This document shows positions 1 to 9,372 of a stretch of 64,000 nucleotides of DNA, one piece after another (within the stretch, counting starts at the first letter, position 1; every line of letters starts with the position of its first letter). The stretch lies in contig NZ_PDCG01000003.1 in the NCBI RefSeq assembly GCF_003315635.1, positions 267,641-331,640 on the forward strand, in the 5' to 3' direction. The notes under the pieces are model-generated. The model was not told where the DNA came from, did not search any database, and saw nothing but the letters and a program-made list of their open reading frames with translations. Origin of the DNA: Bifidobacterium aemilianum (GTDB lineage Bacteria; Actinomycetota; Actinomycetes; Actinomycetales; Bifidobacteriaceae). The translations under genes and the position numbers were made by a program.

Positions 1-1
1 T

Positions 2-649
2 GAGCCGGACCAGAGTCTCCTGACCGAGAGCAACGCCATCATGGAGGAACGTCGGGTCCTGATGGACAGCGAGGAGCCGGTCAGCATCCTGACCCTGGGT
101 CCTCTGACCAACATTGCCCTGTTGCTGGCCACCTTCCCGGAGGTCAAGGAGCACATCGACCGGATCGTTATGATGGGCGGCTCCACCGGGCGCGGCAACA
201 TCGGCGTCTATGGGGAGTTCAACATCTCCGTGGACCCAGAGGCGGCCAAGATGGTCTTTCGTTCGGGTCTGCCCATCACCATGGTCGGCTTGGATATTGG
301 CCGCAAGGCCCACCTGGTCGTTGAGGACCTTGACGCCCTGGAGGCCTCCGGCGAGGTCGGCGGCATGATCGGCGCCCTCTTCCGCTCCTATGACGGCGGC
401 CACATCGAGGAGGGCATCAAGATGTACGACCCCTCCGCCGCCCTGGCCCTGGTCGAGCCCGACCTCTTCGAGCTCAGGCCGGCCTTCGTGGACGTGGAGA
501 TCTCCAGCCCGCTGACCATGGGGGCGACCGTGGTCGATTATGACGGCATCATCAACGATGCCAAGAACACAGATGTTTGCGTCGATGTGAACGTGGACCG
601 GTTCCGTAAGACCTTCGTGGACCGTGTTTGCGCCGTACGGCGCAAGTAA
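2..649 (+). CDS. Nucleoside hydrolase (IunH/RihA-type), 5' part cut off by the window edge
   Basis: Hydrolyses the N-glycosidic bond of ribonucleosides to give free base plus ribose. The open frame runs in from the window edge, so the N-terminus with the DxDxxxDD calcium motif is missing; the remaining ~215 codons cover the centre and C-terminus. Visible family signatures are TLGPLTNIALLL, IVMMGGS and EFNISVDPEAAKMVF, the last holding the N/D substrate-binding residues. An MFS transporter gene starts 34 bp downstream, and the same pair order repeats at 2326-4822, pointing to a nucleoside uptake-and-cleavage role. The family call is clear; base preference cannot be read. Confidence 0.88.
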   Translation, partial: EPDQSLLTESNAIMEERRVLMDSEEPVSILTLGPLTNIALLLATFPEVKEHIDRIVMMGGSTGRGNIGVYGEFNISVDPEAAKMVFRSGLPITMVGLDIGRKAHLVVEDLDALEASGEVGGMIGALFRSYDGGHIEEGIKMYDPSAALALVEPDLFELRPAFVDVEISSPLTMGATVVDYDGIINDAKNTDVCVDVNVDRFRKTFVDRVCAVRRK

Positions 650-683
650 GACCAATACATACCATTGGAAAGGAAAAAAGGTA

Positions 684-2132
684 ATGACTGACACCGCCGC
701 AACCGTGGAGGCGAGCAACGGGATTCCCGTCCCCGAGGAGGGGACGCCCGAATTCGCCGAGATGAACAAGATGACGCGGGTGGCCATCCCCATTGTTCTG
801 ATCATTTTCACCCTGGGTGTGCTGCAACAGCAGGCCTTCGGCATGATCTACGTCAACATCGGCAAGCAGCTTGGCCAAAGTGGCCTGGCCCCCCTGATCA
901 CCTCCCTGCCCGGCATTGTTCTGGGTATCGTCTGTGTAATCTACGGTTCCCTGGGTGACTTCGTCTCCCTGAAGAAGATGATGATCCTTGGCACCATAGT
1001 CTTCGTGCTTGGCTCCATTCTCGGCTGCTTCGGCACCTTCAACATCTGGATCGTCATCGCCGCCCGCGTCCTGCAGTCGGCCGGTTGGCAGGTCTCCGGG
1101 TCCATCTTCCTGGTCCTGGTCTCCAAGTATGTCGAGAAGAAGAAGCGCGTGATCTGGTACGGCGTCTTCGTGGCTGTCTTCCGTTTCTCCGCTGCCCTGG
1201 GCGTTTTCCTGGCCGGCTACATGACCCTGCTTGATTGGCGCTGGCTCTTCGGCATCGGTGTCATTGCGGTCTTCTTCATCCCCGTCCTGGCCAAGAACCT
1301 GCCCGACCAGCACGCCAAGGGTGCCCACATCGACGGCATCGGCTTTACCCTGATCGGCCTCTTCGCCGCAGCGGTCACCATGTTCTTCACCGATATGAAC
1401 TGGGGCTGGGGCATCGCCTGCATCGTGACCCTGGTCGCCTTCATCGTCTACATCAACAAGGCGAAGGCCCCCTTCATCACACCCAAGATGCTGACCAACC
1501 CGGCCTTCGCCATGACCATGACCGTCATTTTCATCGGCTACTTCTTCAGCTACACCCTGAATGCCGGTGTCAACGCCATTGGTCTGAATGTCTATGGCAT
1601 CGACTCCTCCAAGGTCTCCAACCTACTGGTCTGGTCCATCATCCTGGCGGGCATCATGGGCTTCGCCGCTGGTCCCATCATCCAGAAGATCGGCCGCAAG
1701 GCCTCGGTCATCCTGGCCCTGGCCTGCATGGGCGGCGGCCTGATTGTCATCGCCTTCCTGATTCCCGCCGGCAAGTTCTGGGCTCTGGCAGTGGCACCCT
1801 GCATCTACTACTTCGGCACCTCCTTCTTCTACCAGCCAATCGTCGACACGGCCACCCTGACCGTGGAGGCGGAGGAATCCGGTCGTGCCCTGGGCTTCAA
1901 TGATCTGATTCAGGCCATCACCGGTTCCATTGGTGTGGCCCTCTTCGGCCAGCTCATGGCCAAGGGTTCCATGGGCGGCGGCAGCCTGGCGGGTACCTCC
2001 ACCGGCCTGGCCTCCACCTATGCCAACGTCTTCATGATCGGTGGCGTCATCATCCTGGTGGCCATGGTCATCTTCATCTGCTCCATGAAGATGATCTACG
2101 GTCATTCCCGCGTGGCGGAGGAAGAGCAGTAA
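684..2132 (+). CDS. MFS transporter, possibly nucleoside or nucleobase uptake
   Basis: A 482-residue major facilitator protein with many hydrophobic helices and the motif GSLGDFVSLKKM in the loop after helix 2, corresponding to MFS motif A. The ATG at 684 was chosen over an upstream in-frame ATG (624) because AAAGGAAAAAAGG precedes it at good spacing and the N-terminus then matches the paralogue at 3410. It is probably co-transcribed with the nucleoside hydrolase just upstream and ends in a strong hairpin. Substrate is inferred from context only; sequence alone says MFS of the drug/proton-antiporter-like type. Confidence 0.8.
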   Translation: MTDTAATVEASNGIPVPEEGTPEFAEMNKMTRVAIPIVLIIFTLGVLQQQAFGMIYVNIGKQLGQSGLAPLITSLPGIVLGIVCVIYGSLGDFVSLKKMMILGTIVFVLGSILGCFGTFNIWIVIAARVLQSAGWQVSGSIFLVLVSKYVEKKKRVIWYGVFVAVFRFSAALGVFLAGYMTLLDWRWLFGIGVIAVFFIPVLAKNLPDQHAKGAHIDGIGFTLIGLFAAAVTMFFTDMNWGWGIACIVTLVAFIVYINKAKAPFITPKMLTNPAFAMTMTVIFIGYFFSYTLNAGVNAIGLNVYGIDSSKVSNLLVWSIILAGIMGFAAGPIIQKIGRKASVILALACMGGGLIVIAFLIPAGKFWALAVAPCIYYFGTSFFYQPIVDTATLTVEAEESGRALGFNDLIQAITGSIGVALFGQLMAKGSMGGGSLAGTSTGLASTYANVFMIGGVIILVAMVIFICSMKMIYGHSRVAEEEQ

Positions 2133-2154
2133 ACAGTCCTCATAGGCTGAGTCC

Positions 2155-2190
2155 GGAGGGGCCCCTGACGCTATGGTCAGGGGCCCCTCC
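2155..2190 (+). terminator. Strong GC-rich hairpin after the first MFS gene
   Basis: A perfect 15-bp stem (2155-2169 with 2176-2190) encloses a 6-nt loop, 22 bp after the MFS stop. There is no clear T-run, so it may act as a mixed terminator or an mRNA-stabilising hairpin. Confidence 0.65.
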
Positions 2191-2325
2191 GCTGTCTTCC
2201 GCCAGCAGAATGCCCTCCGCCTTGGCCGGGCGTGGCTCTTCGGTAGACCTAAAGATAGAGTGATGCATGGAGGCCATTGGTTCTGGTTGGGTCTCTGGAC
2301 ACCTACAAGAAACTGAGGTGAGACA

Positions 2326-3282
2326 ATGAGAAAACTAATCCTGGATCTAGACACTGGCGTCGATGACACGCTGGCCATTTCATATGCCCTGGGCAGTCCC
2401 GAAGTCGAGCTCATCGGTATTACGGGCACCTACGGCAATGTCCTCCTGGAGCAGGGGATCCGCAACGATCTGGCCATCACCGACCTTCTGGGTCACCCTG
2501 AGGTCAAGGTCTACAAGGGGCTGCCCCATGCCAGCACCAGCGATTCCTTCCAGGTGCTTCCCATCTCGGAGTTCATCCACGGCAAGAACGGCATCGGCGA
2601 TGTGCGGATTCCTGATTCCAACCGTGAGCCGGAGACCGAGTCGGCCATCGACTTCATCATCGACGCGGCCAAGACCTATGGCAAGGACCTGATCTACGTG
2701 CCCACCGGCCCCATGACCAACATCGCGGCCGCCCTTAGGACGGCCCCGGAGATCAAGGACCAGATCGGCAAGATCGTGCTGATGGGCGGTGCCCTGACCG
2801 TCTGCGGCAATGTGTCTCCCTGGGCAGAAGCCAATATCTCCCAGGATCCAGACGCCGCCAACGAGCTCTTCCGCTCAGGGGCCCCGACCACCATGATTGG
2901 CCTGGACGTCACCCTGCAGACCCTGCTGACCTACAAGGAAACCCAGCGCTGGCGCGATCTGGGCACTCCGGCGGCCAAGTTTCTCGCCGACATGACCGAC
3001 TTCTACATCAAAGCCTACGAGACCACCTCGCCCCACCTGGGCGGCTGCGGTCTGCACGATCCGCTGGCCGTCGGTGTGGCTGTTGACCCCAGCCTGGTCA
3101 CCACCCTGCCCATCAACATGCAGGTCGACGTGGAGGGTGCCACCCGTGGCCGCACCATCGGTGACAACACCCGCCTCAACGACCCGGTCAAGACCATGGA
3201 GGTCGCCGTGCAGGTGGATGTGCCGCGCTTCCTCAAGGAGTTCATGGACCGTATCGGTGGACTGGCTGCCCAGGCCAAGTAG
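2326..3282 (+). CDS. Nucleoside hydrolase (IunH/RihA-type), complete
   Basis: A 318-residue nucleoside N-ribohydrolase, normal length for the family. The N-terminal calcium motif is intact (D7, D9, D13, D14 in LDLDTGVDDTLAI), followed by TGPMTNIAAAL, IVLMGGAL, EANISQDPDAANELF and a C-terminal HDPLAV that supplies another metal ligand. GAGGTGAG lies just before the ATG. It should free ribose from nucleosides in the cytosol, feeding the ribose and PRPP genes further along. It is a paralogue of the partial hydrolase at the window start; an MFS gene again follows it. Purine versus pyrimidine preference is not decided. Confidence 0.92.
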   Translation: MRKLILDLDTGVDDTLAISYALGSPEVELIGITGTYGNVLLEQGIRNDLAITDLLGHPEVKVYKGLPHASTSDSFQVLPISEFIHGKNGIGDVRIPDSNREPETESAIDFIIDAAKTYGKDLIYVPTGPMTNIAAALRTAPEIKDQIGKIVLMGGALTVCGNVSPWAEANISQDPDAANELFRSGAPTTMIGLDVTLQTLLTYKETQRWRDLGTPAAKFLADMTDFYIKAYETTSPHLGGCGLHDPLAVGVAVDPSLVTTLPINMQVDVEGATRGRTIGDNTRLNDPVKTMEVAVQVDVPRFLKEFMDRIGGLAAQAK

Positions 3283-3409
3283 GGCAGCCGGGGCAGAGGC
3301 ACGCCTTGAGCCCCAGACATAACCGCAGGGCGGTCAGCAGCATGCCGGGCCTGCGGGCAACGAGATGGAGTAGTTTCCCTAAGCGTCACAGCAAAGGACA
3401 AGAGAGAAC

Positions 3410-4822
3410 ATGACTGAGTCCATAACCACAGCGGCCGTCGATCCCTTCGACGACCCGGAGACCAGCAACAAGATGGCCGTCAGGGCCCTGATTTTCCTGC
3501 TGATCACCTTTATTCTTGGCACCTTGTGCCTCCAGGGCTTCAACCTGGTCTTCCAGCAGGTCGGCAAGGATGTGGGTGCCGTCCAGCAGGCCTCACTGAT
3601 CACGGCCTTGCCGAGCATCGTCTTGGGCATCGTCTGCTTCATCTACGGGTCGCTGGGAGACTTCGTCTCCTTGAAGAAGCTGGTGGTCGGCGGTCTGGCC
3701 GTCCTCTTCGTCGGCTCCATCTTCGGGTTCGTAGCCAACTTCTTCTTCGACGCCAACCTCTGGACCGTCATCATCGCCCGTATCCTGCAGACGGCGGGCG
3801 AGCAGGTGGCCGGCTCGGTTTACCTGGTCATCACGACCAAGTACCTCAAGCCCTCCCTCAAGGTGGTCTTCTTCGGCCTGTTCACCGCCGGCTACCAACT
3901 TTCCGCGGCCATCGGCGTCTTCGCTGCCGGCCTCCTAAGCTCCATAGCCTGGCAGTACCTCTTCCTGATTCCCGCGGTGACCATCTTCTTCATGCCGGTC
4001 CTCCTGCGCTGCCTGCCCTCCAAGAGCGGCAACGGCGAGAAGGTGGATTGGCTGGGCTTCACCATCTTCGGTCTGGCCACCGCCTTCCTGACCCTTTTCT
4101 TCTCCTATTCCAAGTGGTGGCTGCTGCTGGTTGCGGTGGTGCTCTTCGCCGGTTTCGCCGTGTACATCAACAAGGCCCAGAACCCCTTCGTCACTCCAGC
4201 CTTCTTTAAGAACATCCGCTGGATCATGGCTATCTGCCTGATTCTGGTCTTCTACTTCAACAACTACTGCATGTCGCCCATCTTCAACGCCATCTGCCGT
4301 GACGTCTTCGGCATCACCAACTCGGCCACGGTCTCCATGCATATCGTCTGGGCCTTCCTGGTTGCCGCCTTCTTCGGCACCACCTCCGGCGCCATCGTCG
4401 ACAAGATCGGTCGGCAGACCACACTTATCATCGCAGCCTGCCTCATGATCGTCGGATTCGCCGGTTCCGCCTTCGTGATCTCCACCGGCATCATTGCGCT
4501 GACCCTCATGGCCTGCGTCTTCTACGCCGGTGTCGGTCTCATGTACTCCCCGGTGGTCTCCACCGTGCTGGACACCCTCCCCAAGGAGCAGTCCGGCCGT
4601 GGCGTGGGCATGAACGACCTGGTCATGAACGTGACCGGTTCCATCGGCATCGCCATCTTCGGTGGTCTCATGTCCAGCGACGCCCTGGCCGGGGGCAGCC
4701 TGGTGGGCGTGACCGGTCACCAGGCGGTGTACAGCAACCTGCTGCTGATCGCTGCGGCCATTGCCCTGCTTGGCCTGGTCATCTACTTGGCCTTCCGCAA
4801 GAGGATCTACGCGGAGAATTAG
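3410..4822 (+). CDS. MFS transporter, paralogue of the gene at 684
   Basis: A 470-residue MFS permease with 12-14 likely membrane helices. It shares long stretches with the protein at 684 (ITALPSIVLGIVCFIYGSLG against ITSLPGIVLGIVCVIYGSLG, then DFVSLKK), so the two are duplicates that have since diverged. It follows a nucleoside hydrolase by 127 bp, as the other copy does. The likely role is import of the nucleosides or bases handled by the adjacent hydrolase, although DHA2-like MFS proteins are often exporters. It ends in a good terminator at 4841. Confidence 0.8.
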   Translation: MTESITTAAVDPFDDPETSNKMAVRALIFLLITFILGTLCLQGFNLVFQQVGKDVGAVQQASLITALPSIVLGIVCFIYGSLGDFVSLKKLVVGGLAVLFVGSIFGFVANFFFDANLWTVIIARILQTAGEQVAGSVYLVITTKYLKPSLKVVFFGLFTAGYQLSAAIGVFAAGLLSSIAWQYLFLIPAVTIFFMPVLLRCLPSKSGNGEKVDWLGFTIFGLATAFLTLFFSYSKWWLLLVAVVLFAGFAVYINKAQNPFVTPAFFKNIRWIMAICLILVFYFNNYCMSPIFNAICRDVFGITNSATVSMHIVWAFLVAAFFGTTSGAIVDKIGRQTTLIIAACLMIVGFAGSAFVISTGIIALTLMACVFYAGVGLMYSPVVSTVLDTLPKEQSGRGVGMNDLVMNVTGSIGIAIFGGLMSSDALAGGSLVGVTGHQAVYSNLLLIAAAIALLGLVIYLAFRKRIYAEN

Positions 4823-4840
4823 TCGATACCACACTGACCT

Positions 4841-4885
4841 ATGTGGCTGGCAAGGGTGAGCTTCCCCTGCCAGCCACATTTGTTT
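4841..4885 (+). terminator. Rho-independent terminator after the second MFS gene
   Basis: A 12-bp perfect stem, ATGTGGCTGGCA (4841-4852) with TGCCAGCCACAT (4868-4879), is followed by a T-rich tail (TTTGTTTG). Confidence 0.85.
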
Positions 4886-5251
4886 GTGGCGGCCGGCCTG
4901 GGTTGTAGAGCCATTCGCTGTAGTTGGTCGCGGGTGACCAGCTCCAGACCCTGCTCATTGGTGTGAGGGTCCATCAGTCGGGTCCGGCGTGGGGAGGTCG
5001 GGTCTACCGACGAGAACTGGTTCGGGTTTTGCCCATATTGCCTGCATGGCTACTGGCTCAATGACGAGCCATTGTTGCGGTTTGGGCATGTTGCTGCGGG
5101 TGTGCGCCTGTGGCCAGGAAGCCCTCATTGTCTTGCTCCCAACGCCATTCAGGCAAGGCCTACCTTCCGGCTGTGGCTATAGGCTTGCTGCGGTTTCCCC
5201 GCAGGATTAAAGCATGTCGGATTTGCGGAATATGAAGATGAGGGTATAAGA
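4886..5251. other. Intergenic stretch without recognisable features
   Basis: About 365 bp between the terminator of the MFS gene and the first LacI-type operator. I see no convincing gene, RNA or repeat in it. Confidence 0.4.
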
Positions 5252-5271
5252 TTGCGGAAACGTTACCGCAA
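5252..5271. promoter_or_regulatory. LacI-family operator upstream of rbsR
   Basis: TTGCGGAAAC-GTTACCGCAA is a 20-bp contiguous palindrome with one mismatch pair and the AACGTT centre typical of LacI-family operators. It lies about 270 bp before the LacI-family gene at 5540 and is the likely autoregulatory site. Confidence 0.65.
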
Positions 5272-5297
5272 TGGGGCAGCATTCATTATTCCCTATT

Positions 5298-5315
5298 TGT
5301 GAGAACGTTATGACA
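5298..5315. promoter_or_regulatory. Second, weaker LacI-like operator
   Basis: TGTGAGAAC-GTTATGACA has the same AACGTT centre with 7 of 9 symmetrical positions, 26 bp after the better operator. It could be an auxiliary site. Confidence 0.35.
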
Positions 5316-5539
5316 TACCAAGATGTGAATATGAGCGCGCATGTTCACATCGCCAACAAGGAAGCTGAAGGCGGTGGTCGTCAGGCCGCTGCATCAAGTG
5401 GAAACAAGGGAGATTCCAAACCATGCCAGCAGAAGAGACATAGAAACCAGAAGTCGGTCATAGCGCCGAATCCGAGCAAGGGGTCAAGACCCTATCTGTT
5501 CCAGATGATAAGTTTCAGCAATGAGGGGAGGTGTGAACA

Positions 5540-6541
5540 ATGGCATATGTCACCATTCGCGATGTGGCCCAAAGGGCTGGCATATCGGTCTCCACGGTCT
5601 CCCGTGCCCTCAATGGCAGGGGGCGGATCTCGCCCGAGACCAAAAAGAGTGTCGAGCGTGCGGTCGAGGAACTGAACTATATCCCCGATTCGCGGGCCCA
5701 GGCCATGCGCTCGTCGAAGACGAAGACCGTCGGTCTTCTGGTTCCGGACATCCGCAACGGATATTTCGCTGATCTCGCCTATGCCATTCAAGACACCTTA
5801 TTCAAAGCTGGATACTGCACCTTTATCGGAACCTCATCGGAAAGTGTTTCGCTACAGGATTCCTTTATCACCAGCATCCTGTCCCAACACATAGATGGGG
5901 CCATCATCGTGCCGCAGGGTGAGTATTCCGATGCCCTGCACCTGTTGAATACCAGGAAACTGCCGGTTGTCTTCGTCGACCGCACCGCCCAGGGTGTGGA
6001 AGGGGTCCCTCTGGTGGACTCCGACCCCATGCCGGGTATCAGGGAAGCCCTGAATGATATCAAGGACCATGGCTTTGCCAAGGTGGGGTATGTGTCAGGT
6101 CCCATTCTGGATTCCCCTTCCCTCCAGGGCCGCGAATATGCCTTCCGCGACCTGGCGGCCAGGATTTTCGGCGAGGAGCATGTCTTCGTCGAATCGACGA
6201 GCTTCAACCAGGCCTCATGCGCATCGGTGCTCAAGCGAATGAGGCAATCCGGGGTCGACGCCTTGATCTTCGGCTATTCACCGGATGCCATCAGGGCCAT
6301 CTCCTTGCTGACCTATGCGGGTGAGCAGGTGGGCAAGGACGTGTCGATTGTGTCCTTCGACGACCTGGAGATCTTCAGGCTGATCAGCCCGCAGATTTCC
6401 GTCATATCCCAACAGGTGCAGGAGATCGGCCGGAGGGGGGCGGAGCTCTTCCTCGACATGGTGGATGGAAAGCGGCAGTCTCAGTCCCAGCGCGTGGAGA
6501 CCATCTATATTCCGCGTGCCTCGGTCGGTCAGGCCAGATAG
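5540..6541 (+). CDS. rbsR: LacI-family repressor, probably the ribose regulator RbsR
   Basis: A 333-residue LacI/GalR regulator. Residues 4-24 form the DNA-binding helix-turn-helix (VTIRDVAQRAGISVSTVSRA), followed by the hinge helix and a periplasmic-binding-protein-like effector domain (VGLLVPDIRNGYFADL; C-terminal FDDLEIFRLISPQISVI). A strong ribosome site, GGGGAGGTG, precedes ATG 5540. It heads a block of ribose genes on the same strand, so ribose or a derivative is the likely effector. Operator-like palindromes lie at 5252 and 5298, and another inverted repeat sits before rbsA at 6675. Confidence 0.85.
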   Translation: MAYVTIRDVAQRAGISVSTVSRALNGRGRISPETKKSVERAVEELNYIPDSRAQAMRSSKTKTVGLLVPDIRNGYFADLAYAIQDTLFKAGYCTFIGTSSESVSLQDSFITSILSQHIDGAIIVPQGEYSDALHLLNTRKLPVVFVDRTAQGVEGVPLVDSDPMPGIREALNDIKDHGFAKVGYVSGPILDSPSLQGREYAFRDLAARIFGEEHVFVESTSFNQASCASVLKRMRQSGVDALIFGYSPDAIRAISLLTYAGEQVGKDVSIVSFDDLEIFRLISPQISVISQQVQEIGRRGAELFLDMVDGKRQSQSQRVETIYIPRASVGQAR

Positions 6542-6674
6542 GGACAAGCCGATTCCTCTCTTAGGGGAGGAGCTGGCGGGTAGGTGAGCGGTTCGTCCAT
6601 CCTGCCGTCCTGTGGGAACAGTGGGGTTCCTCGCCGCTTCATGCTGTTGCTTGAAGCTTTGACATATAGAAGCA

Positions 6675-6698
6675 GAAACCGTCGGTGATGCCGGTTTC
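6675..6698. promoter_or_regulatory. Inverted repeat before rbsA
   Basis: GAAACCG (6675-6681) and CGGTTTC (6692-6698) are perfect inverted arms around a 10-nt spacer, 19 bp before the rbsA start. It may be a binding site for the adjacent LacI-type regulator or a leader hairpin. Confidence 0.4.
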
Positions 6699-6717
6699 AT
6701 AAAGGAAGTGAAATGGA

Positions 6718-8232
6718 ATGACTCAGTTATCGCTAATCGGGGTCTCGAAGATATTCGGCAACTCCACAGTGGTCGACAATGTCTCCCTAACCGTCGAGCC
6801 GGGGAAGGTGCACGTGCTGCTCGGTGAGAATGGCGCCGGCAAATCGACCATCATCAAGATGATGAGTGGCATCTACCAACCAGACAAGGGCCATATCGAG
6901 ATTGATGGCAAGGAAGTCAAGATTCCCAACGTGGATGCGGCCCGAAAGTTTGGGATAGCGGTCATCCATCAGGAACTGAACATGGTCTCCCAGCTGTCCA
7001 TCATGGAGAACCTCTTCCTGGGGCACCTGCCCACCAAGGGGGGCTTCCTGGACCGCAAGACCATGCGTCGGAAGGCTGAGGCGGCGCTCAAGCTGATTGG
7101 GCTCGACGAGGACGTGTCCACTCCCATGAGTGACCTGGGCGTGGCCCGCCAACAGATGGTGGAGATTGCCAAGGCCCTGATGCAGGATGCGTCCCTGCTG
7201 ATTCTCGATGAGCCCACAGCCGCCCTGACCGGCAAGGAATGCCGGCAGCTCTTCCAGATTATGGACAGGCTCAAGAGCAAGGGTGTGGGCATGGTCTTCA
7301 TCTCCCACCATCTGGACGAGATCGCCCGTGTCGGTGACGTGGTCTCCGTCCTGCGTGACGGCAAGTATATCGACACCCTGCCGGCCTCCTCACCCGAATC
7401 GGAGCTGGTCAAGCTGATGGTCGGCAGGAACATCGAGGACCAGTACCCCCGCAAGGCCTCCGTCCTGGGCAAGACCTTGCTGGAGGTCAGGAATCTGAAG
7501 AGCGAGGGGAGGATCAACGATGTCTCCTTCTGCGTCAAGGCCGGAGAAGTGGTCGGTCTCGCCGGACTGGTGGGCGCTGGCCGCACCGAAGTCCTCCGGG
7601 CCATCTTTGGCGCGGACAGTTACGATTCTGGAACCATCGTGGTGGACGGGCAGACTCTGGGCAAGCAGTCCATCGCCAGTTCCATTGCCGCGGGTCTTGG
7701 CCTGGTTCCCGAAGACAGGCGTGACCAGGGGCTGATTCTGGAGGCCTCAGTAGCCGACAACCTGGGTCTGGCGACCATGATTCCGACCTCCAAGTTCGGC
7801 TTAGTGGATCGCAAGGGCCAGAAGGACCATGAGGAGGAGACCGCGCAGAAGCTCCGTATCCGCATGGCCGGCATTGATCAGTCTGCCGGATCCCTGTCCG
7901 GCGGCAACCAGCAGAAGATAGTCTTCGGCAAGTGGTCAATGGCCAATGTCAAGGTCCTCCTGCTTGATGAGCCAACCCGTGGCGTCGATGTCGGCGCTCG
8001 TGTCGAGATCTATGAACTGATCAACTCAATCACCGCCAATGGTGGAGCGGTGCTGATGGCCTCATCGGACCTGCCTGAGGTGCTCGGTATGTCCGACCGG
8101 GTCCTGGTCATGAGCAATGGGTCCCTGAGCGGTGAGATGCCGGCCAGCGAGGCCACGCAGGAGAAAGTCATGTCTTTGGCTGTGTCCCACATGGATGCGG
8201 ATGGCAGCGCAAACAATGAAGGAGAGAAGTAA
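6718..8232 (+). CDS. rbsA: Ribose ABC importer, ATP-binding subunit RbsA
   Basis: A 504-residue double-ABC ATPase of the sugar CUT2 class. The N-terminal cassette has Walker A GENGAGKSTIIK, the signature-region LGVARQQMVEIAKAL and Walker B LLILDEPTAAL; the second cassette has GLVGAGRTEV in place of a normal Walker A, SLSGGNQQKI and VLLLDEPTRGVDVGAR, which is the usual RbsA pattern. It powers ribose uptake with RbsC and RbsB. The rbsC start lies 1 bp after its stop, so the two are translated together. An AAGGAAGTG ribosome site sits upstream; a second out-of-frame ATG nearby was not used. Confidence 0.93.
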   Translation: MTQLSLIGVSKIFGNSTVVDNVSLTVEPGKVHVLLGENGAGKSTIIKMMSGIYQPDKGHIEIDGKEVKIPNVDAARKFGIAVIHQELNMVSQLSIMENLFLGHLPTKGGFLDRKTMRRKAEAALKLIGLDEDVSTPMSDLGVARQQMVEIAKALMQDASLLILDEPTAALTGKECRQLFQIMDRLKSKGVGMVFISHHLDEIARVGDVVSVLRDGKYIDTLPASSPESELVKLMVGRNIEDQYPRKASVLGKTLLEVRNLKSEGRINDVSFCVKAGEVVGLAGLVGAGRTEVLRAIFGADSYDSGTIVVDGQTLGKQSIASSIAAGLGLVPEDRRDQGLILEASVADNLGLATMIPTSKFGLVDRKGQKDHEEETAQKLRIRMAGIDQSAGSLSGGNQQKIVFGKWSMANVKVLLLDEPTRGVDVGARVEIYELINSITANGGAVLMASSDLPEVLGMSDRVLVMSNGSLSGEMPASEATQEKVMSLAVSHMDADGSANNEGEK

Positions 8233-8233
8233 G

Positions 8234-9223
8234 ATGTCGTCAACTCAAGTGAAAGCAACGCAGATGGAATCCCCGTCCAGCGCTCTTGACAAGGTTAAGA
8301 AATTCGCCAGCCGTAACGGCGCCCTGATTGGACTGGTCATCCTCTGCTTGGTCCTGGCCTTCGCCACCCCGGCCTTCCTGACGGCCAATAACATTCTGAA
8401 CGTTGGCATCCAGGCCGCGACAGTGGCCATTCTGGCATTCGGCCAGACCTTCGTCATCGTTGCCGCTGGCATCGACCTGTCGGTGGGTTCGGTGGCCGCG
8501 GTCTCCAGCATGATCGTGGCCTATACCGGCGCCTCCATGGGATTGCCCGCCTGGATGACCATCATCGTCGGCATCCTGGCTGGTGCCGTCTTCGGCGGAC
8601 TTTCCGGCTTGGCCAACGCCTATCTGAAGCTGCCCTCCTTCATAGCCACGCTGGCTATGATGTCCGTGGCCCGAGGCCTGACCCTTGTCATCTCCGACGG
8701 CCGGCCCATCACCACGTCCGGTCTGGTCAACTTCTTCGGCTCCAACCTTGCCGGCATTCCTGTCCCCATCATGATGATGGTCATCATGGGCATTATCGCC
8801 GCCGTCATCCTCAACCTGACCAGTGCCGGCCGTTCCATGTACGCCGTTGGCGGCAACATGGAGGCCTCCCGCCTCTCCGGCATCTCGGTCCACAAGACCC
8901 AGATCATGGTCTTCGTCCTTTCCGGTGTCTTCGCTGCTGTGGCCGGCCTGGTCATCGCCGGCCGTCTCCACTCCGCCCAGCCCCAGGCCGCCACCGGCTA
9001 TGAGATGGACGCCATCGCCTCCGTGGTCATCGGCGGTGCCTCCCTGTCGGGCGGCAAGGGCAGAATTTCCGGCACCTTCGTTGGAGCCATCCTCCTGGCC
9101 GTCATCCGTAACGGTCTGAACATTCTCAACGTCTCCTCCTTCTGGCAGCAGGTCGTCATCGGCCTGGTCATTGCCTTCGCCGTGAGCTTCGATACCCTGC
9201 GCCGCCAGGAAGACGCCCACTGA
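8234..9223 (+). CDS. rbsC: Ribose ABC importer, permease RbsC
   Basis: A 329-residue CUT2 permease with 8-10 hydrophobic segments. Typical sequences are QTFVIVAAGIDLSVGSVAAV, the conserved EASRLSGI cytoplasmic-loop motif and GGASLSGGKGRISGT near the end. The start at 8234 follows AGGAGAG and gives the expected cytoplasmic N-terminus; an earlier in-frame ATG would overlap rbsA by about 100 bp. It forms the membrane channel for ribose with RbsA. Confidence 0.92.
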   Translation: MSSTQVKATQMESPSSALDKVKKFASRNGALIGLVILCLVLAFATPAFLTANNILNVGIQAATVAILAFGQTFVIVAAGIDLSVGSVAAVSSMIVAYTGASMGLPAWMTIIVGILAGAVFGGLSGLANAYLKLPSFIATLAMMSVARGLTLVISDGRPITTSGLVNFFGSNLAGIPVPIMMMVIMGIIAAVILNLTSAGRSMYAVGGNMEASRLSGISVHKTQIMVFVLSGVFAAVAGLVIAGRLHSAQPQAATGYEMDAIASVVIGGASLSGGKGRISGTFVGAILLAVIRNGLNILNVSSFWQQVVIGLVIAFAVSFDTLRRQEDAH

Positions 9224-9372
9224 TCCCCATCCGGTCCCGGCGGGCTTTCAGTCCGACCGGATGGATGCAATCATCCACGCACCAAGCAGGGGCCGATCCC
9301 CGGATGAAGCTTCCACAGATTGGCTCTGACACCACCGAGAGTAATGAAGAATAGAAAGAAATGAGGAATACC

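Noticed and set aside
5271..5675. A 134-codon frame before rbsR
   Set aside because: It begins inside the LacI-type operator and overlaps the start of rbsR in another frame; no recognisable protein.
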